From Plectrocnemia conspersa (Eukaryota; Arthropoda; Insecta; Trichoptera; Polycentropodidae): DNA of 64,000 nucleotides. Shown here piece after piece: positions 23,391 to 34,610 of this stretch. Location: contig VTFK01000399.1 in NCBI GenBank assembly GCA_009617715.1, positions 124,001 through 188,000 of the forward strand, given 5' to 3'. Position 1 is the first letter of the stretch, and each line of letters opens with the position of its first letter. Made by a program: the position numbers and the translations under genes. Under the pieces are notes generated by a model. That model did not search any database, had not been told where the DNA came from, and saw only the letters and a list, made by a program, of their open reading frames with translations.

Positions 23391-23960
23391 TCAATTACGG
23401 TTGACCTACGCTAATAGAAGCGATTCGGGTGCGTGTGTCTAAAGCAATTACTCATCCTTTCACCGGGAATAAGTGTTCTTGTTGTTCGCGTTCAACGCTC
23501 AAACCCACAGGGGGGTTTTGATTAAATTCTAACCCTGAAAACGCCGCGGTCTGATCATTTTTACCCCAAGTATCCACTAAGAGCTTCTGGTGTATTAGTC
23601 GCGCACTATTAACCGCCGGCGCTCTTTTGTCGCTAAGTATTCTCGGCCCTATTGACGCGACTAATGGAGGCCGAAACTTAACTTTGCCAAATTGAATCCC
23701 GTCAAATGGACCTCAACCGACGGGGAGATATGATAGGGCTAAAACAAATTGGGGCCTAAGATTTTTTCCAATGATAAATCGACACAGAACGTATCGAAAC
23801 GCCTACAAAACTGCCATCATAAAAACATACTGCAGTAATTACCCTCAGATCAGCGCAAAAGATCAGTAGCAATGGGCATTGGGAATATTAATTTGACCCA
23901 CATGAGCTCAGTTTTTAAACAGTTTTGTTGCGGATATTCGTTAAGTAAGGATACAAAGCT
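23391..23960. promoter_or_regulatory. Large GC-richer island, candidate regulatory element
   Basis: One of the longest blocks of high-complexity sequence (AACGCCGCGGTCTGATC near 23539, TAACCGCCGGCGCTC near 23610, CCTCAACCGACGGGGAG near 23711). Stops interrupt all frames, so an exon of any size is excluded. The length and sharp composition change are typical of conserved non-coding elements around developmental genes. Function is inferred only. Confidence 0.35.
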
Positions 23961-25000
23961 AGTAAAATAGAAACGATTTTTAGCATGGTTGGCAGCACGG
24001 TCTTAGTAGAGGCTAGTTAATTTTAAATGACCCTTTTCTTTTGTACAAAAAATAAACACTGCTTATGACGTGAGTTTAAACAGTAGGAAGTGACGTGCAT
24101 AAAATAATTGAAAGGCAATCCGTTGTACACGATAACCTATTTTTATTAAATCGTTTTCATATGCTTTCGCTTCTCATATGAGATGAATTTTATGCTCAAT
24201 AAACGCATTAAGGTCCTTTGCAGCTATGCTAAAAATAAACACATTCTATAATCCTTGAAAGTAATTAAAAAAAATCAAAAAGATCACCAAAAAATATGCA
24301 ACACTCGGAAATATTCAAGATTTTGCCATACAATACATTTTTGAAGAGAATTTATTAAATAGTTCGGGTATTTGAACATCTCTAATCATTACCTAGATCA
24401 GCTTGTAAATAAAAGCATGTTTATATATGTATCGTTGATTTGCAACAGATTTTTCCGATTCCAATTTCCGGGAAATAATTCCATTTTAGCAATTAAAGCA
24501 AAAAATCATTAAAAAACATATCACGTCAAGCACTGAAGGGCGATTTTGAGTAAAGCACTAGTCAAATGCACAATATAGCGCCTCATACAAAGCCGAGAGA
24601 GCAGAATTTACGATAACGTACTTAACTACTCGGCTTCAGTCTATACTTAAAAATAAATAAATAAATAAATTAAAGTATAAGCAACTTACAAACAAATATT
24701 GGCATATATTTAGATCACTTACACCTCGTCATTCGCAATTATGCAATTTTATTTATATAAAATTGCTTCATTATTGCCGGGCTATAATTATCTTCTGACA
24801 CCAATATAAAATTATATATATAAAGAGATCTTACAATTTAAATTCAATCAAATAATTTTAAATATATTTTGCGGTGTTCTTTAAGTATTAGGATTTGGAA
24901 TTTTAATTAACATATTTCGCATGAGCTAGTAAAAATATTCATTACAAATATTATGATTGACAAAATGAATCCAAAGGTGCGAGACAAAATCTCTCTAGTT
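23961..25000. other. AT-rich stretch with AAAT microsatellite
   Basis: (AAAT)n-type tract at 24648-24670 and a small inverted repeat, GCAATTTTAT...ATAAAATTGC, at 24743-24766. No gene. Confidence 0.6.
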
Positions 25001-25640
25001 CTTTATTACGTATCTCATCGCAAATGTGCTCTTCATATAAATTATTTTTATTAAAGGCTCTTACGGAGTCGCTGGCGCTTAATGGCATTTTCATAGTGAA
25101 AGTAAGCACGGCACGGCAAATATTATTGTTATTATGGTAGGCTTTATCCGCAATTTAATTCACAGGTAAGACTTGATGGTACACATTAAACGGCTACGCT
25201 TTCATCCACTGTTGTACGTGGAACGTGACTAGATTTTTTAAGCAGCAAAAAGTTAACACGGTCAAAAAATTAAACTAAAAAATTAAATCGAAATTCAGGC
25301 GAATCTGTATGTGATTCAGCTATGGAATTAAGAGAAAAACAAAACGAAATAATATATAAGCTAAGTTATTTAGTGCAAAACGTGTGGGCGTCTGTATAAA
25401 TTTTGATAAATGACCTTTGCCCGAACACAATTTTCCAGGAATCGTCACGTGTATATTTTTTGTTTACACTCCACCCTTTTAACGACAGTGTGAATTTAAT
25501 TTCCTAAGAATATCCTTAATACGTAGGGCCACGGCTGCGTCATAAATTTCCCTTATAAACCATAAATGAAACAACGTTCGTAAATCTAATAAATCATGAA
25601 AATCTCCACTTACTCTTATTTTCAGATGTACGTTTTACCG
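25001..25640. promoter_or_regulatory. Mixed-composition island
   Basis: Alternating AT-rich and GC-richer words (AAGGCTCTTACGGAGTCGCT near 25055, GTGGAACGTGACTAG near 25218, GGGCCACGGCTGCGTC near 25526). No frame persists. Weak candidate for regulatory DNA. Confidence 0.2.
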
Positions 25641-27689
25641 CGTGCTTTACAGTAAATTAAATTATAGTGTTTTTTACGCTTCATCCAAATATAAAGATAT
25701 TTTTCATATTTTTTTAAGTTAAAATTTATTTTTGCTTTATCTCGTTTCATCTGTCAAGGCGGCCTTGAAAAAGTTTGGCCTTAATATATACATATATATG
25801 TATTATATATACATACATACACAACAATTTACAGACCAACAAAAACTGCTTTATTTTATCTTTTTATTTTCAACCGAAACCTTGGTATTTTTTAAATATA
25901 CATGGGGTCTGGACGATTAAAGTGCATTATTGAACATTACATAAATTTAATTTTAATTCATCATGACATATTGGGTTCTTATAGATTTCCCAATCTCACG
26001 GATTAATGTCGTAACAATAAAATTCAGCTTAATCGTACATTTTGACTTTTATGGATTATTAGTTGTTATAATAATTTATATTTATTAAAAAAAACAGATC
26101 TGGTATAGGTGCTAATTGTGTTTACATCGTTAAAAATCATCTATAAAAATATAAAATTTAGGTTGAATAAATACTAAAAAAATAACGTAAAATTAAAACC
26201 CTTTGTAACAGGTTTATTTATAACTTTTTAATTTAATTTTCTGTAATAATTCAAATATTTACCATTAAACATTTATCGTTTTAAATAATATTCAATAGTT
26301 TGAAAATCACTGGTTAACACAGAGTTTCAACCGTAGTAAAGCATGGATTTTCACACATCTGATGTCCTTTTCTATCTATTTTTACTTCGCTGACTAGACT
26401 TGGCTATTATTTTTCTCGTAGGTGAACCGCAGACATCCAGTAAGATATTATTTGACGCCATTTTTCTCCGATTCGCTGCATTTTCCATGCATCCTTATCC
26501 TCGTATGCATCATTTTCTAATATAATGGTATATAAAAATTTATTCAACAAAATAATCTTATATAAATAACTATATTACGATGCATTTTTTAATGTCTTTA
26601 CACTTATTTACATTTATAGATATACTAAAATAGAGAAAAGCGTAGGAGTTTTAATTAATTGTAATGCGTCAACTAATTTTAATTACATGGCTAAAAATAA
26701 TATTACCATTACTTAGAACTTTACTTGTTAAAATATTGACTAATACTCAATTAAAAAACAGTATTTAAAACGCTAACACTATGAATTAAATGGCATACAA
26801 AATGGGGTATTCGTAATATTCGGGTTTTGTAAAAGCATACTGATGAATTAAATATGTGTTTTTCAAATAAATACGCTGATATAATAATTTATATTTTAAT
26901 TTAATAGGAATTAAAAAATAATTCATTCAGACAAACAATTCAATTAACAATGATCACTGAGTCATTATGGCTGATCACCCTTAAGGGTAATGCCGCCAAA
27001 ATCAAAAATTATAATACATAATGTTTGCTGAAGAATAATTTTAGAATAAATATACGTGCATCGCTTAATTAAATTAACATTTAAAAGCGTAATAAAGAGG
27101 GTGGATCTATTTGATTTAAAACTGATTAAGATATCAAACAATCCCTGCACTTTAAACTTTACACTACGTATTTCACACTACGTACGTCATTCAAACTTCA
27201 GCAATCGAATTTTAATCGGTGCTCTGAACATCACATCCAAAATTCATACAAATCACTTAGCACTTATATGTAACTTTTTATTAACATCACTAAATGTCAA
27301 GTAGAGTGACTTATTTAAACAGGTAAATAACAGAATATCTATTTGCTACATGTAAATATATTAATTCTGCATAAGTTATTATTTGTATTAATATTATAGA
27401 TGTTATTATAGTGTTAATATTAGGAGGCAGTGCTGAATGCAAAAGAGTTTAAGTTAATCGGACAGCTAATTCTTTACAGTGGCAAGTGCTTCTTGACATG
27501 CTTGAGTGTTTATCAAAGTGAATCTCTTATCTTAGATATGCAATGCATCTAGGCTCTGTCCTCGGATTTTCTTCTTAAGTTTTTTACACTAATAAAGATG
27601 TGTAAAGATTTTTTCTCAAACTATTTAATGACTTTAGGGCCCTTGTGAGTCCATAAAATTTACTTATCATTAGTTTAATAAATAACACA
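25641..27689. other. AT-rich stretch, short TA/CATA tracts
   Basis: ATAC/TATA microsatellite at about 25787-25820. GACGCCATTTTTC (26456-26468) contains GCCATTTT, a Pho/YY1-like word. The open frames of 61-82 codons here are AT-rich chance frames that overlap on both strands. Confidence 0.6.
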
Positions 27690-28000
27690 GTTCTCTAGGT
27701 TGTGATTTGACTTTTAATTTGGTTATTTTAACAAGAGATTTCAACGCCAGACACGTGCATTGGAATCATTCCCGTGGTAATCGATATGATGCAACGCTTT
27801 AGAACTACTTGCATGACACATGCGATATTAAACTTTCCAAAATCAGCAGCGCATTACCTTACCAACCGCATGATATTATCCATAAAATGGTCTTTGATTA
27901 TAGAAATGCTGATTGAAAGGGTTTCAAGAGTATTGTCGAGACTTATATAGTGGTTGCGCTACAGAATTATCCCCCAACAGACACTATTACTATCTACGAT
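27690..28000 (+). pseudogene. Non-LTR retrotransposon relic: endonuclease domain
   Basis: One frame encodes LTRDFNARHVHWNHSRGNRY from 27728, then continues with LHDTCDI and, further on, NAD(stop)KGFQEYCRD. Apurinic-type endonucleases of Jockey-like non-LTR elements carry GDFNAKH...W near the middle and NW..F towards the end of the domain; G to R and W to stop (TGA at 27914) are simple decay changes. In-frame stops also occur at 27800 and after about 27990. The relic is confined to roughly 300 bp, with no matching reverse-transcriptase part next to it. The protein would have nicked target DNA; this copy is dead. Confidence 0.7.
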
Positions 28001-28555
28001 GATAATAATTATTTAACAAGCAAAAATATCATCAGTACCGACGCGTAAAAATTTTTATAATTGTATTTAACATACTTATTAAATTATTTAAATTGAGAAA
28101 ACAGTAACAAAGACTAGATCTTCGCAAAAAACAAACTTTAATGAATAAACTAACTGATGATATTTGCGATAAAATTTAGAGCATCAAAAACGAAACGTTA
28201 AAACTCGAAATGTATTATACGAATGCAAATGTTTATTTTACCGTCGTTTTACCAAACAACTATTAAATCATTCATTAATTCAGTGCTTCATTTGAATCCC
28301 CTGATCCATAGCTGGTGAAATTTTCTTGCAAGCTCAGATTTCCTCACTTGATCCGGATTAAAATATGCATTTCCATCATACATTAACAATTTGCATACAC
28401 TGATTGTAACACAAGCTTTAAACTTGTGCATGCAAAATACTATAGAGCATCGTTTTCAGAATACAAATTCCATAAATACGTAACAAAATTGCTCTTCATA
28501 CAAGATTCTTATTTAGATCATTATTACATTATAACGCAGCCACATTTCACAATAC
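28001..28555. other. AT-rich stretch, possible further element debris
   Basis: Sequence following the endonuclease relic. Short phrases such as TNKLTDDICDKI near 28140 might be continued retrotransposon coding sequence, but stops and frameshifts prevent a call. Confidence 0.4.
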
Positions 28556-29030
28556 GTAATATGTGGTGTATGTATGTATGAATCACGCACGTGATTCAAA
28601 TAAGCAAGCACCTTATCAAAATTTGATCTTAAACCTTGTGTATTCTCGCTTTCGCTCTCTGTATACGAGAGGGGACGTATAAACGCGGGGATTATAACGA
28701 AGTGTTGCCGTGAATAATTTAAGGTTTAAAATCCCACCTGCAAAAAGTCACTTTGTTCGTGTGGCACCAGAGTAAAATATTTAAATCTCTTTCAGACACG
28801 CGGCCGAGATTTATTTTCAGGAGGAGAATCTTACTTTTCAGAAGGATAAAAAATAGTATACTGCGCCAACATACGCGCGTCCAAAAGAAAAACTTTGTTT
28901 GGAATAAACGTAAATATGGAGCGACGGATTTGGATCGCTTTCGTCATATGAATAAGGAGAATGGAAATGAAAACGTATCAGATAAAAACCGCCTTTTCAA
29001 AAAAAAAAGTTTTATTTTGGAAATATTATA
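28556..29030. promoter_or_regulatory. Island with palindromic E-box element
   Basis: TGAATCACG-CA-CGTGATTCA (28579-28598) is a perfect 9+2+9 palindrome with a CACGTG-type E-box (GCACGTGA) at its centre. GTATACGAGAGGGG follows near 28660. A 95-codon plus-strand frame (28753-29040) rich in Arg and Lys crosses the right part, starts at a TTG and resembles nothing I know. I treat the block as candidate regulatory DNA. Confidence 0.3.
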
Positions 29031-30840
29031 TAGGAATTGATTTTAAATAAATTTATTTAATAACATAAATGGCTACAAACATTAGATTAATTATTTTATT
29101 ATTAACTACAAATATTATCTAAGCAGTATAATTAACGTCATCAATAAATTTAATATTTTTTTCTTTGACATAATCTTAAATACTTAAACATAGTATTCAA
29201 AAACAGATATTAGATAAAACATTTGCTGCACATTTGGAATAAATGATTTTTCCCCAAAACAATGGCAGAAATTTTTACTAAATAAACGATTTATAAAAAA
29301 TAAAGAAATGCCACTAATCAATAGGATATTATCTTTTAAAGCTTAAAAGTATGCGTACTTCTGAAATAATAAAAACAGATATAATAAAAACTAAAACGTA
29401 ATGATTAGCTTAAAGCAAAATTATTTAATATTAATTTATGCAGCTTAGTTTTTTTATTTTAAAATATTTTGAAAATTTATTTATCACTTCATACTATTAT
29501 TGTTCAATATTTTTTTTAATGTTTCTTTCTTAGTATTTTTCTGTCCTTTATTTTAATTTTTTATAGACGCCATGTTTTGGTCACTCTAATTTCAGATATG
29601 CTTTAATGGGGCATGGCTAAAAATCATTTGCACGAAAGTAAAAAGGTCTGAACTTGTTAACAGAAGTCGAATTATTTAACAACACGACAATGCGCGTTTT
29701 CTCTGAAATGTAGAAACTTGACTGTCAGGTTTTGTCTCATCTACATTTTTCATCAGACCTTGCTCCTTCTGACAATGTTTTTTTTCGATCGATTTAACTC
29801 TTTCTGGACAGAAAAATAAATCAAACCGCAGACGATGATTGAACATGGCTATCGAAATATTTTAAATTAATATAAAGCCTTAAACATTTTATTATAATAA
29901 ATTAACAATTGAACGAAAATTTAAAAAAAGAGATATATCTTATTGGGAAAATCAAATTTAATTGTCATGAGACAGTTTTTAATGAAAACATTAAAAAGTA
30001 AATTTTTTGCATTAAAAAATACCAATTATAATATATAAAATGTTATAATTAGTTTAAAATTTTTAGAAATATATACATATTTTAATAAATGTTTAAAACT
30101 TGTATTTAAAATTTTTTTTGATTAAACCTCATTAAATATTAGTAATTTTATCAATATAATATAATATATAAATATATTAAATTTAAAGAAAAGCTTACGA
30201 TTTATAATATATTTTTGTAAAATATGTATATTTTTATGAAAATGAAAAAATTTATTAAAATATAATACAGGTAATTTTTTATCTATTAGGTTTTTCAATA
30301 AAATAAATGCGGTTTATGACCTTCAAATTTAAATACATTTAATAAGTGAAATTTAAGGAAAATAATTTACCCTTTCATTTAATTTCATTAATTGAATTTT
30401 AATTATTATAATTGCGTTACTATATTTTTTTATTGTTATATAACATTTGTAAGATTTTACCAGACAACTTTTTAAATATTTTAATTTAACAATTTTATTA
30501 AAACTAAAATATATTTCAAAGTAAAGACATTTAACTTTTCCGGTCAATATATCATTAGATAAAGTAAATGAAACGTAATGCACTTCATTACAAATTTTAA
30601 GGCTTAAAGCTCAGTTAAGTAGCGCTTAATTAACCTTCTACCACTTGACCATCGACTAGTTAGTTACTAGTTCTTAGAACTTTGAAAAGTTACGATATTT
30701 AGATTGTAATTAACATTTAAACTTTATATTCTAAATTATGATATATGAACAATACGTAAAAAATATTAGAATCGAGATAAAAATATTATAATGTAAACAT
30801 GACATGAAGCCAAAAATCAAGTTTATGATTTTTCCCTAAC
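29031..30840. other. AT-rich stretch, no gene seen
   Basis: Strongly AT-rich, especially 29860-30600. Nothing supportable. Confidence 0.65.
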
Positions 30841-31310
30841 CAATTTCCACGTTTTATATTCGAATAAAAAAACATACGTACCTACACGCTTCGGCTCTAT
30901 TTATTGCGACGTTTTATTCTGCGCTCAACCCTGAAATAAAGACACTTTTGTGACGCTTCACCATCCGTTTATTACATATGGGATGGGTATAACCTGTCAA
31001 CGGATAATTTTCCAGGGTCCTTCGAATAAAAACACCATAAATATCCAAATAATTTATGCCTTATATATTCGAAAAGATATGCTGCTATCCGCAGCAGAAG
31101 ATTTTCGACAACTCTTGGCGAGCAAAGAAAAACTATATCTATTTATATTTATATATAGTAATTTATGACCGACGTCGTAGGATCAGCCGCAAATATTTCA
31201 TTAGTAAATTTTCGCATTATAAAGAAAATTTTAATCCTTTTCTGATAGCCATAAATCAAGCTTATGTGAGGAGGCAAATCGACGCGGAAAAATACGGTCA
31301 GATTTAATAA
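30841..31310. promoter_or_regulatory. Mixed-composition island
   Basis: GC-richer words (TACACGCTTCGGC near 30881, TATCCGCAGCAGAAG near 31086, GTGAGGAGGCAAATCGACGC near 31266) separated by AT-rich DNA. Overlapping frames of 67-83 codons on both strands have no recognised content. Confidence 0.2.
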
Positions 31311-32329
31311 ATTAAATAATCGATCGCTCATGGAACTTTGCTTTATAGACAAAAAAATTTTTCATTCTTAATTTAGAGCGATCATACATAAAACCTGTTA
31401 CCTGATGAAATTCCGTGTATGCGTGTATAGTGTAATTATAAATAAATCTAAATGCGGGACATTTAGATTTATTTATAATTACACTATATAATAATATACC
31501 ATTGATTTAACAACGATTTATGCCTCCAATATATATATATGGGCTTTTAAAATAGTTTTGTTCAAAACATATTTTCAATTTTTATATTATTATAGATGTA
31601 AAAATATGCAGTTGATTATACTTTACGGTCCAAGAAAACACAAATCAGTCTTAGAGTCTTGGTATTTATCTTAAAGAGGGTAAATTTTGAAGTAATTTTA
31701 AAATAAAATAACAGTACATGTATGATACAATTAAACTTCATACTAATTATTAGCTTTATTATATTTAAAGTATTTTGATTTTATATATTTTTCATTACAG
31801 ACGTTTTTTTATTTTTACAGAGGCTGGCTTTGTTAAAAATAATAAATTGATTTCTTAAATAATAATTGCAGTATATACACTTTTAATAAAATATTATTAA
31901 TCTGATCTAATAATTACATTTATATATCAAAATTTATATTGTTTACGATCGTAATAGTAAAATCTTGTTATAAGCTTAATGCAGAAACTTAGTTATTAAA
32001 TAAGCTTTACATTTAATTTATTTGCATTAAATAAAATGTTTAGTATTGCCAAGAAATATATTTTTAGAAACCATTGAATCAATACAAAATAATTTCAAGT
32101 GTCAAAAGTCATTCACAATAAATGTCATATTTAAGATTAAGCTGATTATTTATTGCTAAAAGTTTATGAAATACCAATTAATAAACTCTTTTTAATAAAT
32201 AAAGTTATTAATGAGTTTTATGATATTTTTGTAACGGCGCTGTAAAAAACTAATTTCATTTGAGTTTGCTAGCATATAGTATGTATTAATTTATATATTT
32301 ATTTAATTATATTAAGATCATCGTGACAT
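31311..32329. other. AT-rich stretch, no gene seen
   Basis: Ordinary AT-rich DNA apart from the hairpin at 31426-31488. A (TA)n tract lies near 31531-31540. Confidence 0.6.
31426..31488. repeat. Perfect 29-bp inverted repeat with 5-nt loop
   Basis: The arm 31426-31454 is exactly complementary to 31460-31488, with CGGGA between. The stem includes TAATTATAAATAAATCTAAA. There is no mismatch in 29 bp, so the structure is very young or under selection. Flanks show no target duplication or element termini. Confidence 0.95.
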
Positions 32330-32395
32330 ATAGTTATACATCGTTATATATAATATACATATACATTATATATACATACTGTATATGTATGTATG
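32330..32395. repeat. TA/CATA/TATG microsatellite
   Basis: An imperfect TA, ATACAT and GTAT array ending GTATGTATG, directly abutting the 5' edge of the reverse-transcriptase relic. Microsatellites often border truncated non-LTR insertions. Confidence 0.8.
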
Positions 32396-32790
32396 CACTT
32401 CGCCAAAGTTTGCGATAAGGCGTCAAGGATGCTCGGCTTAGTTATGCGGAGCGCGTGTCATGTGGATAATTTGCTGCCGATTCACGTTTTGTACGATACG
32501 CTAGTTCGTAGCGTCCTTGAATATGGCTCTATTGCCTTGAATCCGAGTGAAACGAAGTACCCTTTTTTGTTAAGCAAAATTTAGAAATATCTCTACAATA
32601 GGAATAACGGGTATGCGTATTTGTACCTTAGTAGCTTTTTCTAGGAGCGTTCTCAAACAATTAATTTTATTTTGACCTAACGTGTACTCAATGAAGAATT
32701 TTTTGAATTTTAAAGGGACAACATCGATAACCCGTTAATTTTCTAGAGAGTCGCGATTGCTTCCGTTATTCTTGATTGTAGCGATCAAAA
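32396..32790 (+). pseudogene. Non-LTR retrotransposon relic: C-terminal part of reverse transcriptase
   Basis: The frame opens with KASRMLGLVMRSA and continues LPIHVLYDTLVRSVLEYGSI. This matches the thumb and post-RT region of Jockey-like elements (KA...LG.I.R, LY..LVRS.LEY.S..W.P). The same frame continues past TAG (32582) with KYLYNRNNGYAYLYLSSFF, corresponding to the FLRYLYY...YPYLY segment. Beyond further stops come RVLNEEFF and DNIDNPLIF, which fit the LN..ID.P.LL segment. At least four in-frame stops show long inactivity. GC is higher than in the flanks, as expected of an insertion not yet equilibrated. The catalytic palm is absent. Confidence 0.8.
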
Positions 32791-33330
32791 CTTAAGCGCT
32801 TAAAATGCTTCTCAGAGTTTTCAAAATACAATGATATTTTTAGCAATATATATATCAGGAGCTTAAAAAATTTAAGTGATATGGTACCCATTTTTTTTTG
32901 GGTGTGCATGATAATATTTTTTAAATGCTTTATATGATTCTTATTGTTTGTATAATGGCCGTCATGATACACTAGAAAAATTTATCAAGCCATATTGTTA
33001 ATAATGAAATAAAAAATGTGAACAAATATTTTTTAAATTATTTATATAAAAAATAACATCGAACCTAAATGAAATATGATCATGTACTGCATTATTTTTT
33101 TAATATTGTTACAACATTTGGCTCTTTTCAAAATCCTAATTTTCCAATATGACCTTTGTGTAAGGTAAGATCAATACGATTTTTTTCAAGCATTTTTGTT
33201 TCCATTTGTATCTTATTTCAACCGATCTAATTTATTAATAAAAATATAAAAATACTACGTTGTGCCGTAAAAAATATTGTTAATTAAAAAAGTATAATTT
33301 TATATATACTAAAACTTTTTATTTTTAAAT
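32791..33330. other. AT-rich stretch, no gene seen
   Basis: Ordinary AT-rich DNA. The 68-codon minus-strand frame is a chance frame. Confidence 0.6.
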
Positions 33331-33420
33331 TTTATTTTAACAAATAAAGCCAGAATGTCTTTAACGGCTCGTTGAACTTTTGAGCTCAAAAGGTACCATT
33401 GTATTTTATTATAAAATAAA

Positions 33421-33535
33421 ATGTCGCACCTCATTTAGCCACGCAGCGAGAAGATCTAAGGTTTCCTACAAAAGATTATAATTTATATAAATGAAACGTA
33501 GCGCCTTAATTAGCCAGTTAGCAAGAAATTTTATG
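33421..33535. repeat. Diverged short tandem duplication
   Basis: CGCACCTCATTTAGCCACGC (from 33425) and AGCGCCTTAATTAGCCAGTT (from 33500) are related segments about 75 bp apart, each followed by AGC(G)A(A)GAA and a T-rich tail. It looks like an old local duplication of a unit of about 75 bp. No known family. Confidence 0.4.
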
Positions 33536-33869
33536 TTTTTTTTCCATTCAAAGCTGACTTAAGACTTTATATCGTTTTTTAAAAATTAATTATATTAACT
33601 TAAAAAAATTATTTAATAACAATACTTTGCCTCTCGCAATTTAAATAAAATTGTGAAGATAATATTGTGTTAATCTATTGTTTTTATTTACAGTAAACAA
33701 TTAAAGATACATAAATTAGTAAAACTAAATCAAAATATATTTTAATATATTTATTTTACCGAAACAGTAAAATAATCTTATTTCAATCACTTTTTTTAAC
33801 ACCATTTCTATATATTATATGTCTAGTAATAATTAATTACAAGAGATTTACAGAAATAGGCGAAAATAC

Positions 33870-34056
33870 TTTACGAGGTGGATGATTAAAAAAGTTTGAA
33901 AAGAAATATTAAGAGTCACCTACTAGTAATATAAAATAAATACATATACATATATATATATTTTATACAATAAAAAAAACTATAATAAGGTGTTTTAATA
34001 AAAATAAAATATTAAAAGGTATTTACCATCAATAATATATTGTCCCACCTCGTAAA
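33870..34056. repeat. 12-bp inverted repeats bounding 163 bp
   Basis: TTTACGAGGTGG (33870-33881) and CCACCTCGTAAA (34045-34056) are exact complements. They could be termini of a short MITE-like element, but no flanking target duplication is convincing. Confidence 0.35.
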
Positions 34057-34610
34057 AATGCTAGTCGCAGTATTTTTGTGTCGCACCGTATGTTGTACAT
34101 TTTTCCGGTTTGAAACGAAAGAAAAATCTGTCGTAATTGATGGATAAAGTTTCCAGCATCCCGGCCTATACGGGTTAACTCATTGGCCATAAACAAAAAT
34201 TATTACCCTTCCATATTGTGTACCACGTTGTAAGAAAAAAAGTCCCGAAATTGTTATTTATCGATTTTAATAACGTTACACAACATTGCTATGAAAATAA
34301 ATAATAACTAAAAAAATGCGTTTTATAGTATTTCAAGTAGTTTATTGCGATGTACGCTATGCTTTTTATTATATGAATGTTGTTGTAAGTCAAAATCGCA
34401 CAGGGAATAATCTCTTTATTTTCCAGACGCCTTTGATATGTGAGCTTTCCGGAGCTTTCACCGGCTTGCAGCTGAAGAAAACAGCTGAAATAAATTTTTA
34501 CCACACACGATACGGATTAAGTGCTTTCGCAGTCTTTATTTTTGTATTATGTGGTATACGAATATTTTTTAAATATAAATTCGCCAACATTACACTCAAA
34601 TGACAAAGTC
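34057..34610. promoter_or_regulatory. Mixed-composition island with acceptor-like site
   Basis: GC-richer words (CCAGCATCCCGGCCTATACG near 34153; GAGCTTTCCGGAGCTTTCAC near 34442). CTCTTTATTTTCCAG (34412-34426) looks like a 3' splice acceptor leading into an open plus-strand frame, but the inferred peptide resembles nothing known and soon becomes low-complexity. Exon identity is not supported beyond this. Confidence 0.2.
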
